Below the pieces are notes generated by a model. It saw nothing but the letters and a program-made list of their open reading frames with translations, was not told where the DNA came from and searched no databases. Shown here in pieces: positions 23,143-33,070 of a stretch of DNA of 64,000 nucleotides. The stretch's first letter is position 1. Every line of letters begins with the position of its first letter. The position numbers were made by a program, and so were the translations under genes. This DNA comes from Flavisolibacter longurius (GTDB lineage: Bacteria > Bacteroidota > Bacteroidia > Chitinophagales > Chitinophagaceae). The stretch covers positions 62,001 to 126,000 of the forward strand of contig JABUMY010000018.1 of NCBI GenBank assembly GCA_013327885.1, read 5' to 3'.

Positions 23143-26100
23143 TCAAAACAAAGCCCTCACGGACGCCCTTCCCACATGGATCGTCCTTGTTTCTGCCGGC
23201 TTACGCCCTTCATACTGCAGGTTCACCTCCACGTTGTTCAAAAGACGCTTGGTAAAATCAATCGTCCAAAGGTAGTTGGACCCTGGCTGCAGTGCATCAA
23301 GAATGATGTATTCCACTGACAGGTTTTTATTGGTGACAACCGGTACTTTGTAACGGATATTGTTATACGTAAATTTTGCATCAATACTGCTGTTCTGCAG
23401 TACATTGTATTTGGTTTCTAGGTTAATGGCATGTGAGGCCGCTTCCTCCCCGCCATATTCCGGCAGGTTCTTTTTTGTTTCCCATTTGTAAGACGACTGC
23501 AACCGGAACACCGTTCCGCGGATAAACGAAACCCTTGGCTCCACTTGGTGAATAGCCAGTTCGTAGTTGCGGTTACCAAACGTAGGCGTGTACAAAGCGT
23601 TCAATCCTTTTTTACCCAATAGATCAACTGTAATAGACGACGAAAGGTTCCAGCGGATCTTGGCATTCCAGTCAACGGTTTGCCGCGACTCGTAACCATA
23701 GGTCAGCAAGGCTTTTCCCGAATTACGAATGTTGCTGAAATCCAATCCCCATTTACTCGAAAACCGGTTAAACGAAACCGTGTTGATAAAGGACGTTGCA
23801 TTCGTCAGCAAGGCCGTATCCTGGATGGAATAACTGAACGGGTTGAATTCAAACTTATCGTTTGCAATGGATTTTTTGCTTTTTTGCAGCGATGACTGCA
23901 GGTTAAAGCGGGCCACAAACCGGCCAAAGCCCCCACCCTCTTTTTCATTGATCACCGCTTTGGGATTCAGGCTGATGCTGTAGTTGAACGTGGTGTAAGC
24001 CGCTTTGGTAAACTGGTTTGTTGGCGTAAAGATGCGGATGAACTTTGCCTGGTCCTGGAAGCGGGCCAGTTCAAATTCATTCAACTGCTGAATGCCATCG
24101 CTGTTCGCATCTATCCAGGTATATTCGCCCTGGCCCGCCGGCACTTCAATATAGGCATAGTCGCGGCGTTGCTCCTGCCCTGTTCCCAATTCGTATAACA
24201 CGTTCCCCGTCAAAATCCCTTTCCATTCGTTTACGATGTATTCGGTACGGCCTAAAATGGTTTGATCGTTCTGCTGGTTAGAAATTGTCTTGTCATATAC
24301 TTTTAAGACCCGGTACGTTGTATTGAAAATAAGCTGGTGTTTCTGGCTTTGCAGCAGTTCTACCTGAAGGTTTGTATTGTAGCTACGGTCGCCTTTTACC
24401 AGGCCCGTGGTTGTTGGATATTTATCCGATCGGGTAAAAAACTGCAGGCCCCATTTGTTCTTTTTGGTTTCGTCCGATTTGAGGTAAGCGGTGTAGGTGT
24501 CAAATGAAAAGCTGGTGGGTGAAAGCGAATCTTTCAGGTGGTACCGCAGCTCCGATTTTTCCAGCGCATACCGAAAGCCCAATCGCACAGACGACATTTT
24601 TTTAAACTGCCGGCTCATGTCGATCACCGGCCGCAGAAAACTTCCCTTGTACGTTGCCGTTGTAAACGTTGTCAGTGCAAACTGGTTGTTGATGACCCAA
24701 CCGTTGCTGTTTACCGCATGCTGTAGAATATTCTGGTAGCCACTATAACTGTCGCTGCGCTGGTAGTTCATAAACTGGTAGGTCAGGGCACTGTTGTTGT
24801 TCTTCAGGGCTGAGGAAACACGCAGGATGTTTTCCGTGGCCGGGTTCACAACCAACGGCAAGCCCCAGTCGCGGGAGAACTCCACAAAGCGCAAGCGTTC
24901 CACTGGCTTAAAGCCGTCCTGCACGTATTCATAATCAAATGTGGATTGCAACTGTAGCTTTTTTGTCTTGTTTAGTTCAACCGTATTGTTGTATTGCACC
25001 CTTGCGGCAATGCCCTGGTTGTTTCCTTTGTCCCTGGACGAAAACGTATTCACATCATAGTTACTGATGGCAAATTCCGTTTTCAAAAGGTTGTTCTCGT
25101 TTAGTTGAAAATCGGTGGCAAAAGAAAGTACCTGTTGCTTTTTTGGCGTTACCAAAACCGCTACCGGCTCAAAGCGACCCTGCCGGATCCCGTTCACCGG
25201 CTTTATGTACCGGTATACCTTTCCGTTAGCCCCGTTAAAGTCGGGAACATAGTTGCCCTGTCCCTGGCCAAGTTCTGTAAACGAAAGTGAATACCTGGCC
25301 GAATCCGGGTTGACGGAATACAGAAAAAAAGAATCCACCACTACCCCACCTACGGTATCATATACTTTTTGGTAGAGAATTTTATCCGTAGCAAAAGTGT
25401 CAAGCAAAGCCGTTGGGTAAAAAGCCCGTTGAATACTATCGCCCAGGTCAAAAAGAAACTGTTTTTGCCCTACATCCAGCGACTGGTTGATGGTAGAATT
25501 TTTTGCATCGCTGTTGGAAAAAGCACCGATGCGGAATTTTAGTTTTTCGTTGATAGCGATTTCCTGGTTGGCATAAAGGTTTGCATTGAGATAGTTTCTA
25601 TCGGCATATTCAAACTCGATCTGGATGCGGCTGTCCTTTGTGATCATGCGCCGGGGCATAAATGTAATTTCAGCCGTGTTATAATTGATGATGTAGTCAC
25701 CATCTTCACCCCGCTGCAGCAATTCTCCATCCAAAAACACCCGTTCGGTATTCCCCAAAACAATAAAGAAAAACTCGTTGTTGGCGCCTGTCAACCGGTA
25801 AGGCCCCTGGTTGCCCTCCCCTCCCTGGAAAACGTTGCGGTTAAATTTTCCCTTGGCGATGGAACCGCTCACAAGCGTTTTGGATTGTACGCTTCCCGAT
25901 AGCTGGTTGGTGGTTTGAAACGAGACCCCCTGCAGGCGTTTGTAAAAGTTCAGGAAATAAAGATCCGACTGCCGGATTTCGATGTCACCCAGTGACAACT
26001 GCCAGTTTCGTTTTTTAAACTGCAGGAAGACCTGGTCAAATTCATTCAACTGCTGCGTGGTGCCATCGGGCTGTATCGGCAGGTTGTTATCGGTCAGCGC

Positions 26101-26634
26101 GGCTGCTATCTCGATGCTGTCGCGAAGCATGCCGTTCAATTGAAGTTGGAAGTTGGAGTTGACCACCGCATCCTGGTTGTTGCCAAACGAAAGCGACCGG
26201 CCAAACGAACCGTTGTACTGCATGTTGCCAAAGTCAAAAAGGCCTTTTGCGTTTTCTGCCACTTCCCGGCCAAATTCAAAAGGCTTCAGGTAAAGATTAC
26301 GGGCAATGGAGTCATAGGACAGCCGTTGGGTTACGGCATTCAGTTTAACGGGAAATACCCGGTAAAAGAGAGAAACCGAATCCCGTACCGGCTTTTTTTT
26401 CCAATACAAAACGGCGTTGACAAAATCAAGCCGGTAGTCAGCAGTGTCAACTTCGTTTACCGAAAATGTATTGGGAATAATGCTGAGCGTATCCAGTCGT
26501 AATGTGTCAGATGTTGCTGCTAGCTTTTTTATCCTGAGGTTCGATAGCGGCCTTTGTGTCGCTGGTTGTTGCGCAATGCCCCGCAAGGCCCCTGCAAAAA
26601 AAGCAAGAAATAGTATAAAGCGGCAAAGCGTCAA
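23143..26634 (-). CDS. Large outer-membrane beta-barrel protein of unknown function
   Basis: About 1163 residues. The frame runs further up into the end of sdhB, but no ATG exists after the sdhB stop; the best start is a TTG at 26634 giving MTLCRFILFLAFFAGALRG and AQQ, a clean signal peptide. Then an N-terminal region and many alternating aromatic/polar beta strands. GEGNQGPYRLTG ... ERVFLDGELLQRGEDGDY ... YNTAEITFMPRRMI resembles the pre-barrel motif of SprA-type secretion/gliding proteins. C-terminus AGRASVRALF resembles a barrel end strand. Not a TonB-dependent receptor (no plug/TonB box seen). A terminator separates it from sdhB. Confidence 0.7.
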   Translation of the reverse strand: MTLCRFILFLAFFAGALRGIAQQPATQRPLSNLRIKKLAATSDTLRLDTLSIIPNTFSVNEVDTADYRLDFVNAVLYWKKKPVRDSVSLFYRVFPVKLNAVTQRLSYDSIARNLYLKPFEFGREVAENAKGLFDFGNMQYNGSFGRSLSFGNNQDAVVNSNFQLQLNGMLRDSIEIAAALTDNNLPIQPDGTTQQLNEFDQVFLQFKKRNWQLSLGDIEIRQSDLYFLNFYKRLQGVSFQTTNQLSGSVQSKTLVSGSIAKGKFNRNVFQGGEGNQGPYRLTGANNEFFFIVLGNTERVFLDGELLQRGEDGDYIINYNTAEITFMPRRMITKDSRIQIEFEYADRNYLNANLYANQEIAINEKLKFRIGAFSNSDAKNSTINQSLDVGQKQFLFDLGDSIQRAFYPTALLDTFATDKILYQKVYDTVGGVVVDSFFLYSVNPDSARYSLSFTELGQGQGNYVPDFNGANGKVYRYIKPVNGIRQGRFEPVAVLVTPKKQQVLSFATDFQLNENNLLKTEFAISNYDVNTFSSRDKGNNQGIAARVQYNNTVELNKTKKLQLQSTFDYEYVQDGFKPVERLRFVEFSRDWGLPLVVNPATENILRVSSALKNNNSALTYQFMNYQRSDSYSGYQNILQHAVNSNGWVINNQFALTTFTTATYKGSFLRPVIDMSRQFKKMSSVRLGFRYALEKSELRYHLKDSLSPTSFSFDTYTAYLKSDETKKNKWGLQFFTRSDKYPTTTGLVKGDRSYNTNLQVELLQSQKHQLIFNTTYRVLKVYDKTISNQQNDQTILGRTEYIVNEWKGILTGNVLYELGTGQEQRRDYAYIEVPAGQGEYTWIDANSDGIQQLNEFELARFQDQAKFIRIFTPTNQFTKAAYTTFNYSISLNPKAVINEKEGGGFGRFVARFNLQSSLQKSKKSIANDKFEFNPFSYSIQDTALLTNATSFINTVSFNRFSSKWGLDFSNIRNSGKALLTYGYESRQTVDWNAKIRWNLSSSITVDLLGKKGLNALYTPTFGNRNYELAIHQVEPRVSFIRGTVFRLQSSYKWETKKNLPEYGGEEAASHAINLETKYNVLQNSSIDAKFTYNNIRYKVPVVTNKNLSVEYIILDALQPGSNYLWTIDFTKRLLNNVEVNLQYEGRKPAETRTIHVGRASVRALF

Positions 26635-26721
26635 TTCACTCAGGATTTGGACAGTTGTAAAAATGCCACTTTTTAACGAGGTTTCTGGCGATAAATTGCC
26701 CAATGGGCAGAATGGCCCGGT

Positions 26722-26750
26722 AACAAAAAGGACAGGAACGATGTCCTGCC
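26722..26750 (-). terminator. Terminator of the sdhCAB operon
   Basis: On the minus strand AGGACA/TGTCCT with a 7-nt loop followed by TTTTTG, 30 bases after the sdhB stop. Confidence 0.75.
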
Positions 26751-26779
26751 CTTTGTTCTCATGTGTATATAGCGGAGTC

Positions 26780-27544
26780 TTATTTCTCTGCGGAAAGCCC
26801 GGCCACCAGGTAATCCTTGTGCATGCGTGAAATGTTGGTGATGGCGATCTCCTTGGGGCAAACAGCCTCGCAGGCACCGGTAAAGGTACAAGAGCCAAAA
26901 CCTTCTTTTTCCATTTGCGCAACCATGCTCAGTACCCGGTTCTTCCGCTCGGGCTGGCCTTGTGGCAAAAGTGCCAGGTGCGCTACTTTGGCCGCTGTAA
27001 ACAGGGAGGCCGAAGCGTTTTTGCAGGCGGCTACACAGGCACCGCAGGCAATACAGGCTGCTGCGGCAAAGGAAGCATCTGCTTTGTCTTTTTCCACCGG
27101 GACCGCATTACCGTCCACCGCGTTACCGGTGTTGATGGAGATAAAGCCGCCCGCCTGCACAATGCGGTCAAACGAAGAGCGGTCTGTCACCAGGTCTTTG
27201 ATAACGGGGAAGCCGTTGGCACGCCAGGGTTCCACCACGATGGTGTCGCCATCCTTGAAAGCCCGCATGTGAAGCTGGCAGGTAGTAGTGGCATGCCAGG
27301 GACCGTGCGGACGACCGTTGATGTGCATGGAGCACATCCCGCAAATACCTTCGCGGCAGTCGTGGTCAAACGCAATCGGGTCTTTCCCTTCTACAACAAG
27401 GCGTTCGTTTAAGATATCAAACATTTCCAGGAACGACATCTCCGACGAAATATCGCTTACCTGGTAGGTTTCAAAACGTCCTTTGCTGTTGTTGTTCTCC
27501 TGCCGCCAAACTTTCAGCGTCAGGTTCATGGTATAATGCTCCAT
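26780..27544 (-). CDS. sdhB: Succinate dehydrogenase/fumarate reductase iron-sulfur subunit
   Basis: 254 residues. [2Fe-2S] cysteines C63, C68, C71 and C89 (CREGICGMC...C); [4Fe-4S] and [3Fe-4S] clusters from C164/C167/C170/C174 ([11 protein letters not shown]) and C219/C225/C229 ([11 protein letters not shown]). Transfers electrons from the FAD subunit to the membrane quinone site. Last gene of sdhCAB. The third cluster has no extra Cys, so the normal 2Fe/4Fe/3Fe set is expected. Confidence 0.95.
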   Translation of the reverse strand: MEHYTMNLTLKVWRQENNNSKGRFETYQVSDISSEMSFLEMFDILNERLVVEGKDPIAFDHDCREGICGMCSMHINGRPHGPWHATTTCQLHMRAFKDGDTIVVEPWRANGFPVIKDLVTDRSSFDRIVQAGGFISINTGNAVDGNAVPVEKDKADASFAAAACIACGACVAACKNASASLFTAAKVAHLALLPQGQPERKNRVLSMVAQMEKEGFGSCTFTGACEAVCPKEIAITNISRMHKDYLVAGLSAEK

Positions 27545-27570
27545 ACGGATGTATCTGGTATTCTTAAAGT

Positions 27571-29544
27571 TTATTTATACGAACGTTGACTAGGCTTCAC
27601 TACATCGTAAACCAGGTCTTCTTTGTGCAATTCCCAGCCATTTTCGCCCTTGCTTTCCCACGAGGCTACATACATAAACTGGTCGTCGTGACGAAGTGCT
27701 TCCCCTTCTTCGGTCTGATGCTCTTCGCGGAAGTGACCACCACAGCTTTCTTCCCGCTGCAGGGCGTCTATGCACATCAACTCACCCAGTTCCAAGAAGT
27801 CTGCAATGCGGTTTGCTTTGTCCAATTCAGGGTTGAATTCATTTACCTTACCAGGAATGCGGATATCGCTCCAGAACTCCTTGCGCAGGGCACGGATTTC
27901 TTCGATGGCTTCCCGCAGGCCTTGTGCATTCCGGGCCATGCCGCATTTGTCCCACATGATCTTACCCAGCCGCTTGTGCATGCTTTCGGCCGTTTGTTTG
28001 CCGTTGATGCTCATGAGGCGGTCGATGCGTTCGCGAACACTTTTCTCTGCCTCTTCAAACGCAGGGTGTGAGGTTGGAACTGCATTTACACGGATCTCAT
28101 CGGCCAGGTAGTTACCGATGGTATATGGGATCACAAAATAGCCATCGGCCAATCCCTGCATCAGAGCCGAAGCACCCAGGCGGTTGGCGCCATGATCGGA
28201 GAAGTTGCATTCCCCCAGGGCATACAATCCCGGGATAGTTGTCATTAGTTCATAATCCACCCAAAGGCCACCCATGGTGTAGTGTACCGCGGGGTAAATG
28301 CGCATCGGCACTTCGTAAGGATTTTCGCCGGTGATCTTTTCGTACATGTCGAAAAGGTTACCGTATTTTTCTTTTACCACTTCTTTACCCAACACTATGA
28401 TGGTAGCCGTATCGGCGTTGGCAAGGCCACGCTTACCGGCTTCAATCTTGCCATAGCGCTGAATAGCATCGGCATAATCGAGGTAAACGGCCTGCCTGGA
28501 GGTACCGACGCCATAGCCGGCATCGCAACGCTCTTTGGCAGCACGGGAGGCCACGTCGCGGGGCACCAGGTTACCAAAGGCAGGGTATCTTCTTTCGAGG
28601 TAATAGTCTCTTTCTTCTTCGGGAATTTCGCCGGGACGGCGTTTATCGTTTTGCTTTTTGGGTACCCAAATGCGACCGTCATTGCGCAGTGATTCCGACA
28701 TCAGCGTCAGCTTCGACTGGTGCTCGCCGGTTACCGGGATACAGGTCGGGTGAATTTGCGTGAAGCAGGGGTTGCCAAAAAAAGCGCCTTTTTTATGGGC
28801 TTTCCAGATGGCCGTAGTGTTGCTGCCCATGGCGTTGGTGGAAAGGTAAAATACGTTGCCATAGCCACCACTGCATAGCAAAACGGCATGCCCGAAATGA
28901 CGCTCCAGTTCACCGGTAACAAGGTCGCGGGCAATAATGCCGCGGGCCTTGCCATCGATCATTACCAGCTCCAGCATTTCGTGGCGGGTGTATTGTTTTA
29001 CGTTGCCAAGGGCTACCTGCCGTTCAAGGGATTGGTAGGCACCCACCAGCAATTGCTGCCCGGTTTGTCCGGCTGCATAAAAGGTGCGCTGTACCTGCGT
29101 ACCGCCAAACGAACGGTTGCTCAACAAGCCACCGTATTCGCGGGCAAAGGGAACACCTTGGGCCACGCATTGGTCAATGATGGCAGCGCTAACTTCGGCC
29201 AGGCGATGCACATTGGCCTCGCGGGCACGGTAGTCGCCACCCTTGATGGTATCGTAAAAAAGACGGTAGACAGAGTCACCATCGTTCTGGTAATTTTTAG
29301 CAGCGTTGATGCCACCTTGCGCGGCAATGGAGTGTGCCCTGCGGGGAGAATCCTGGAAGCAAAAGACCTTTACCTTGTAGCCCAGTTCGCCCAGCGAAGC
29401 GGCAGCCGATGCACCTGCCAAACCGGTACCGATAACAATTACTTCCAGCTTGCGCTTGTTGGCAGGGTTTACCAGCTTTACATGGCCTTTATAATCTTCC
29501 CATTTTTTCTCTAACGTTCCTGCAGGAATTTTTGCATTCAGCAT
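27571..29544 (-). CDS. sdhA: Succinate dehydrogenase/fumarate reductase flavoprotein subunit
   Basis: 657 residues, the long type paired with single-subunit cytochrome b (as in Wolinella/Bacillus class B). FAD motif [19 protein letters not shown] near residues 36-52; [15 protein letters not shown] covalent-FAD region; capping domain with [65 protein letters not shown]. It oxidises succinate to fumarate (or the reverse). 27 bases ahead of sdhB. Confidence 0.96.
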   Translation of the reverse strand: MLNAKIPAGTLEKKWEDYKGHVKLVNPANKRKLEVIVIGTGLAGASAAASLGELGYKVKVFCFQDSPRRAHSIAAQGGINAAKNYQNDGDSVYRLFYDTIKGGDYRAREANVHRLAEVSAAIIDQCVAQGVPFAREYGGLLSNRSFGGTQVQRTFYAAGQTGQQLLVGAYQSLERQVALGNVKQYTRHEMLELVMIDGKARGIIARDLVTGELERHFGHAVLLCSGGYGNVFYLSTNAMGSNTTAIWKAHKKGAFFGNPCFTQIHPTCIPVTGEHQSKLTLMSESLRNDGRIWVPKKQNDKRRPGEIPEEERDYYLERRYPAFGNLVPRDVASRAAKERCDAGYGVGTSRQAVYLDYADAIQRYGKIEAGKRGLANADTATIIVLGKEVVKEKYGNLFDMYEKITGENPYEVPMRIYPAVHYTMGGLWVDYELMTTIPGLYALGECNFSDHGANRLGASALMQGLADGYFVIPYTIGNYLADEIRVNAVPTSHPAFEEAEKSVRERIDRLMSINGKQTAESMHKRLGKIMWDKCGMARNAQGLREAIEEIRALRKEFWSDIRIPGKVNEFNPELDKANRIADFLELGELMCIDALQREESCGGHFREEHQTEEGEALRHDDQFMYVASWESKGENGWELHKEDLVYDVVKPSQRSYK

Positions 29545-29650
29545 AAATCAAATTTGGTAATTTGATGAGTTCTTGATTTGATAATTTGTTCCGGGCTTTT
29601 CGTACTTATTATTTGAAGGCGAACTTTTGTTTTAGCCCACTTCTCTCCTG

Positions 29651-30412
29651 TTAGCCATTGCTGGCAACCGACAGCCCGATGGCATTCAATTGCTCCGCAT
29701 TAGGTACAATCCATTGCAGGTACATGGCAATGGGCATAAGGGCAAACAGTACACAAACAAGCACGGTATAGCCGTATCCCAATCCCTTTAACAAACCCAA
29801 ATATTTTTTGTTGTGTACACCCATGCTGCGGAACGCACTGTGGAAGCCATGCCATAAATGGAAGCCCAAAAACAAAACACTCAGTACATAAATGATAACG
29901 ATCACCGGGCTTTGAAACACTTCGTACATGCGCAGGTAAAGGTCATGCATCTCCATGCCGTTGCCGTAAGAAACAGGACGCAGGTCGTGGGTTACACGGG
30001 ATGACCACCAGAACTTGGAAACATGCAGGATGAGGAACATAAAAATGAGCGTACCCAGGATGGCCATGCTGCGGCTCATCCAGGTGCTGCCACGGCTGCC
30101 CAGTTCTACCTGGTAGCCTTGTCCGCGACGGCTGCGGTTCTTTGCTTCTACCACATAGCCTTGTACAATGTGGGCAATAAACCCAAGAAACAAAACGATC
30201 TCCAGGATCCGCATCACAATGGTAGATCCCATGAAATGGGCCGCACGGTTAAACATCTCACCGTCGTCGGTTGGGTCAAGAAAAGAAAGGTCGGCAAAGA
30301 TGCAGGCATTCAACCCTACGTGTACAAGCAAAAATGTAACGAGAAAGATTCCTGTCACCGCCATGACGATTTTTCTGCCAACGACGGACGTGAAGAAGTG
30401 GGACCATTTCAT
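29651..30412 (-). CDS. sdhC: Succinate dehydrogenase cytochrome b subunit
   Basis: 253 residues from ATG 30412 (MKWSHFFTSVVGRKIVMAVTG). Five hydrophobic helices and several His residues suited to two b haems (LLVHVGLN, FIAHIVQGY, LILHVSKFWW, FHLWHGFHSAF), the single-subunit diheme type (TIGR02046 group). It anchors SdhAB and exchanges electrons with menaquinone. The longer frame upstream would cover the -7 box and is unlikely. Confidence 0.93.
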   Translation of the reverse strand: MKWSHFFTSVVGRKIVMAVTGIFLVTFLLVHVGLNACIFADLSFLDPTDDGEMFNRAAHFMGSTIVMRILEIVLFLGFIAHIVQGYVVEAKNRSRRGQGYQVELGSRGSTWMSRSMAILGTLIFMFLILHVSKFWWSSRVTHDLRPVSYGNGMEMHDLYLRMYEVFQSPVIVIIYVLSVLFLGFHLWHGFHSAFRSMGVHNKKYLGLLKGLGYGYTVLVCVLFALMPIAMYLQWIVPNAEQLNAIGLSVASNG

Positions 30413-30439
30413 ATGTGGTATGAAAAATTTTTTGTGTCG

Positions 30440-30447
30440 CAAAGGTA
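30440..30447 (-). promoter_or_regulatory. -7 box of the sdhCAB promoter (TACCTTTG)
   Basis: Perfect TAnnTTTG on the minus strand, giving a leader of about 20 bases to the sdhC ATG. Confidence 0.65.
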
Positions 30448-30484
30448 CGGGCAGAACAATAAAAATGTGAAAGAAATTCAAAAA

Positions 30485-31051
30485 CTACACTGACAAACGC
30501 CGGTTGAATTCGGTGTCAATTTTCTTAAACAAATGGAAGGGTTTGTAGATGCGCCAGTTATCAAGTTCCATTAATTCAACGTAATAATTCAGCTTTGCTT
30601 TCTTGAAATCATGCTGCGTGGCTTGCGGCATGTTAAGGCTTACGATCCAGCCTTCTTCATCACTTACCTCTTCGTACCACTCCTGGTAATAGTCTTTGTC
30701 GCCGCTGTGGAAATTGAGCACATTTTCGGTGATGAGAATGAACTTGAAAATGCCTTCTTCCATGAACTTGTCCATCACTTCCCGCTTCAATTCCATGATG
30801 TCGTTCTCGATGGCATCGTTCCATTCGCCGATCAATTCTATCACGGCGTATTTCTCATCATAGTCGGCCAGCAACACTTTCAGGTAAAGCGTACGGCTGC
30901 CAAAATCATCCCACTGGGGATGGATGTAATAGTTGTAAACAGTGGAGGTAAATTCAAACTCGGAGTACTGCCGGTTATAGAACGGTGACCGCTGATCTTC
31001 CTCACTCACATAAATGTGCCGCCAATTGTAATATGGTTCTATATCGTGCAT
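30485..31051 (-). CDS. Conserved hypothetical protein
   Basis: 188 residues, soluble, rich in Tyr, Trp and acidic residues, no signal peptide. Starts MHDIEPYYNWRHIYVSEED. The composition is that of a structured cytosolic protein; similar ORFs near sdh genes in Bacteroidota have no known function. It is separated from sdhC by the promoter at 30440. Confidence 0.7.
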   Translation of the reverse strand: MHDIEPYYNWRHIYVSEEDQRSPFYNRQYSEFEFTSTVYNYYIHPQWDDFGSRTLYLKVLLADYDEKYAVIELIGEWNDAIENDIMELKREVMDKFMEEGIFKFILITENVLNFHSGDKDYYQEWYEEVSDEEGWIVSLNMPQATQHDFKKAKLNYYVELMELDNWRIYKPFHLFKKIDTEFNRRLSV

Positions 31052-31078
31052 AGGTCAACGTGCAAATTAACCAATGAA

Positions 31079-31127
31079 CAAATGTGAAAATGTTGTTTCC
31101 CGGTTCTTCCAACAATTTTCACATTTG
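31079..31127. repeat. Imperfect 17/18-bp inverted repeat
   Basis: CAAATGTGAAAATGTTG (31079-31095) and CAACAATTTTCACATTTG (31110-31127) pair with one extra base, in the gap between murQ and the hypothetical gene. Confidence 0.7.
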
Positions 31128-31135
31128 CCTTCTTT

Positions 31136-31960
31136 TTACCCTTTTAGGTTAGCGTTGTCAACCGCTTTTTTTACGCTGCCGTACTTTAACAGCAGGGCTT
31201 TTGCCTTTTCGTAATCCTGCAGGGCTAATTTATCCATTATCATTTTTGTGCCACGGTCAACCAGCTTTTCGTTGGTGAGCTGCATGTTAACCATTTTGTT
31301 GTCCTCTACCCGACCTAACTGGATCATTACGGCCGTAGAGATCATGTTCAGGATAAGCTTTTGCGAGGTGCCGCTTTTCATGCGGGTGCTGCCGGTAACA
31401 AACTCAGGTCCAACTTCCACGGCAATGGGAAAATCGGCAACAAGCGCCAACGGGGAACCCGGGTTATTGGTAATGCTACCGGTGATGATGCCCTGCTTTT
31501 TGGCTTCTTCCAGGGCGCCTATCACATAAGGCGTGGTACCACTGGCAGCAATACCGATCACCACATCGTTTTCGCTGATGTTGTGTTTTTCCAGGTCATA
31601 CCATCCCTGCAGCTTGTCGTCTTCGGCATTCTCCACCGCTTTGGTAATGGCATCATCGCCGCCGGCAATAACGGCAATCACCAAACCATAGGGCACGCCG
31701 AAGGTTGGCGGGCATTCGCTGGCGTCAACCACGGCCAGACGGCCGCTGGTGCCGGCACCAATATAAAACAGGCGGCCACCGGCTAACATCTTATCAGAAA
31801 TGGCACTTACCAGTTTCTCAATTTGCGGGATCACTGTTTGAATGGCATCCGGTACGGTTTTGTCTTCGTTGTTGATGTTGACGAGTATGTCGCCAATGGA
31901 CATTTTCTCAAGATGCCTGTACGGACTGGGTTGTTCAGTAATTTTTTTAAAAGGTTCCAT
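31136..31960 (-). CDS. murQ: N-acetylmuramic acid 6-phosphate etherase
   Basis: 274 residues. SIS domain with FYIGAGTSGRLAVVDASECPP (catalytic Glu82, matching Glu83 of E. coli) and GIAASGTTPYVIGAL; EVGPEFVTGSTRMKSGTSQKLILN; NEKLVDRGTKMI. Splits MurNAc-6-P into GlcNAc-6-P and D-lactate in cell-wall recycling. No MurP PTS gene is near; the sugar kinase next door suggests a phosphotransferase-independent route. 170 bases separate the two genes. Confidence 0.95.
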   Translation of the reverse strand: MEPFKKITEQPSPYRHLEKMSIGDILVNINNEDKTVPDAIQTVIPQIEKLVSAISDKMLAGGRLFYIGAGTSGRLAVVDASECPPTFGVPYGLVIAVIAGGDDAITKAVENAEDDKLQGWYDLEKHNISENDVVIGIAASGTTPYVIGALEEAKKQGIITGSITNNPGSPLALVADFPIAVEVGPEFVTGSTRMKSGTSQKLILNMISTAVMIQLGRVEDNKMVNMQLTNEKLVDRGTKMIMDKLALQDYEKAKALLLKYGSVKKAVDNANLKG

Positions 31961-32131
31961 GCATTCAGTTACGTCTACAAATATTTTTTGAATTAGTTAG
32001 GCAGCTTTTGTTGAACACCTGATGAAATAATTTACGTTCCCACTTTCCTCACCTTCAAACGCCACTTCGATAATGTAGTAAGGTGAAGTCCTAAAGAACA
32101 ACTCCAAACCCCACACCCCAAACGCCAAACG

Positions 32132-32974
32132 CTACTCCTTGTGATACGTCACCAATCCCTGCATCGGGTTTTTCAAGATCGTCCCCAGCTCAAATTCATA
32201 CGATGCACACAGGCTTTGGATCACATCTTTAAAACCATCGGCCACGCTGCCAACAAAGTTCACCGGGTATTTCCAGATCTCGTTGTACTTGTTCAGGTGC
32301 TGAAAGAAAAAATCATTCAGCCCGTCTTCAATGATATTCTCGATCATAAAATGCCCGCGGTTCTCCGCCAGGAACATCGTAAAGGTCGCAAGGTAACGGT
32401 TCGGGAGTGGTTTTTTATAAACATTGTCCAGTATCTCTGCCCGGTTGGTCACATATTTTGCATCGAAAAGAGCCCGCAGGTCTTCGTCAAATGTATCATA
32501 CAAATAATACTGCAGCACTTTCTTTCCCAGGTAAGCGCCACTGCCTTCATCACCCAAAACATAACCCAGTCCCGGGCTGTTTTTTAAAATGCTTTTGCCG
32601 TTAAAATAGCAGGAGTTGGAGCCCGTTCCTAAAATGCAGGCTATGCCTTTGTTGCTGCCGCATACCGCTCTTGCCGCTCCCATCAGGTCAGTGTCAACCG
32701 CTACTTGAGCCGCCGGAAAAACAGCCTTCAACGCCTTTTTTACGCTTTTGGCATTTTCGGGATTGGCACAACCCGTGCCGTAGAAAAACAATTTTTCGAT
32801 GGTTGTATTTTTCAGCTTACCGGCGACTTCTTTCTGAACAAGTTCACGGATTTCATCTGTGGATAAAAAATAAGGACTGATGCCCGGCGTGAATATTGTT
32901 TTCTTTTTTCCATTCGTTAGTAAACACCACTCAGCTTTTGTTGCTCCGCTGTCGGCTAGTAAGATCGATGCCAT
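32132..32974 (-). CDS. BadF/BadG/BcrA/BcrD-type N-acetylglucosamine/amino-sugar kinase
   Basis: 280 residues. ASKHA kinase fold: phosphate-1 loop LLADSGATKAEW near the N-terminus, GTGSNSCYFNG phosphate-2 loop around residue 116, LGYVLGDEGSGAYLG, and a C-terminal GSVADGF adenosine motif. Members phosphorylate GlcNAc or MurNAc (MurK-like). Next to murQ it probably supplies MurNAc-6-P or handles GlcNAc from peptidoglycan turnover; which sugar it prefers cannot be read from the sequence. Confidence 0.85.
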   Translation of the reverse strand: MASILLADSGATKAEWCLLTNGKKKTIFTPGISPYFLSTDEIRELVQKEVAGKLKNTTIEKLFFYGTGCANPENAKSVKKALKAVFPAAQVAVDTDLMGAARAVCGSNKGIACILGTGSNSCYFNGKSILKNSPGLGYVLGDEGSGAYLGKKVLQYYLYDTFDEDLRALFDAKYVTNRAEILDNVYKKPLPNRYLATFTMFLAENRGHFMIENIIEDGLNDFFFQHLNKYNEIWKYPVNFVGSVADGFKDVIQSLCASYEFELGTILKNPMQGLVTYHKE

Positions 32975-33070
32975 GGTTTGTGCTTAAAGTATTGTTGATT
33001 TACAGGGGTGGAATTTCCTTTTTTTCGAAATGCCCGTATTTTGCGAAACATTTACAAAGTAAAGGCAACA

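Noticed and set aside
26635-26922. N-terminal extension of the outer-membrane barrel protein into sdhB
   Set aside because: It would read through the sdhB 3' end and the sdh terminator; a signal peptide begins at 26634.
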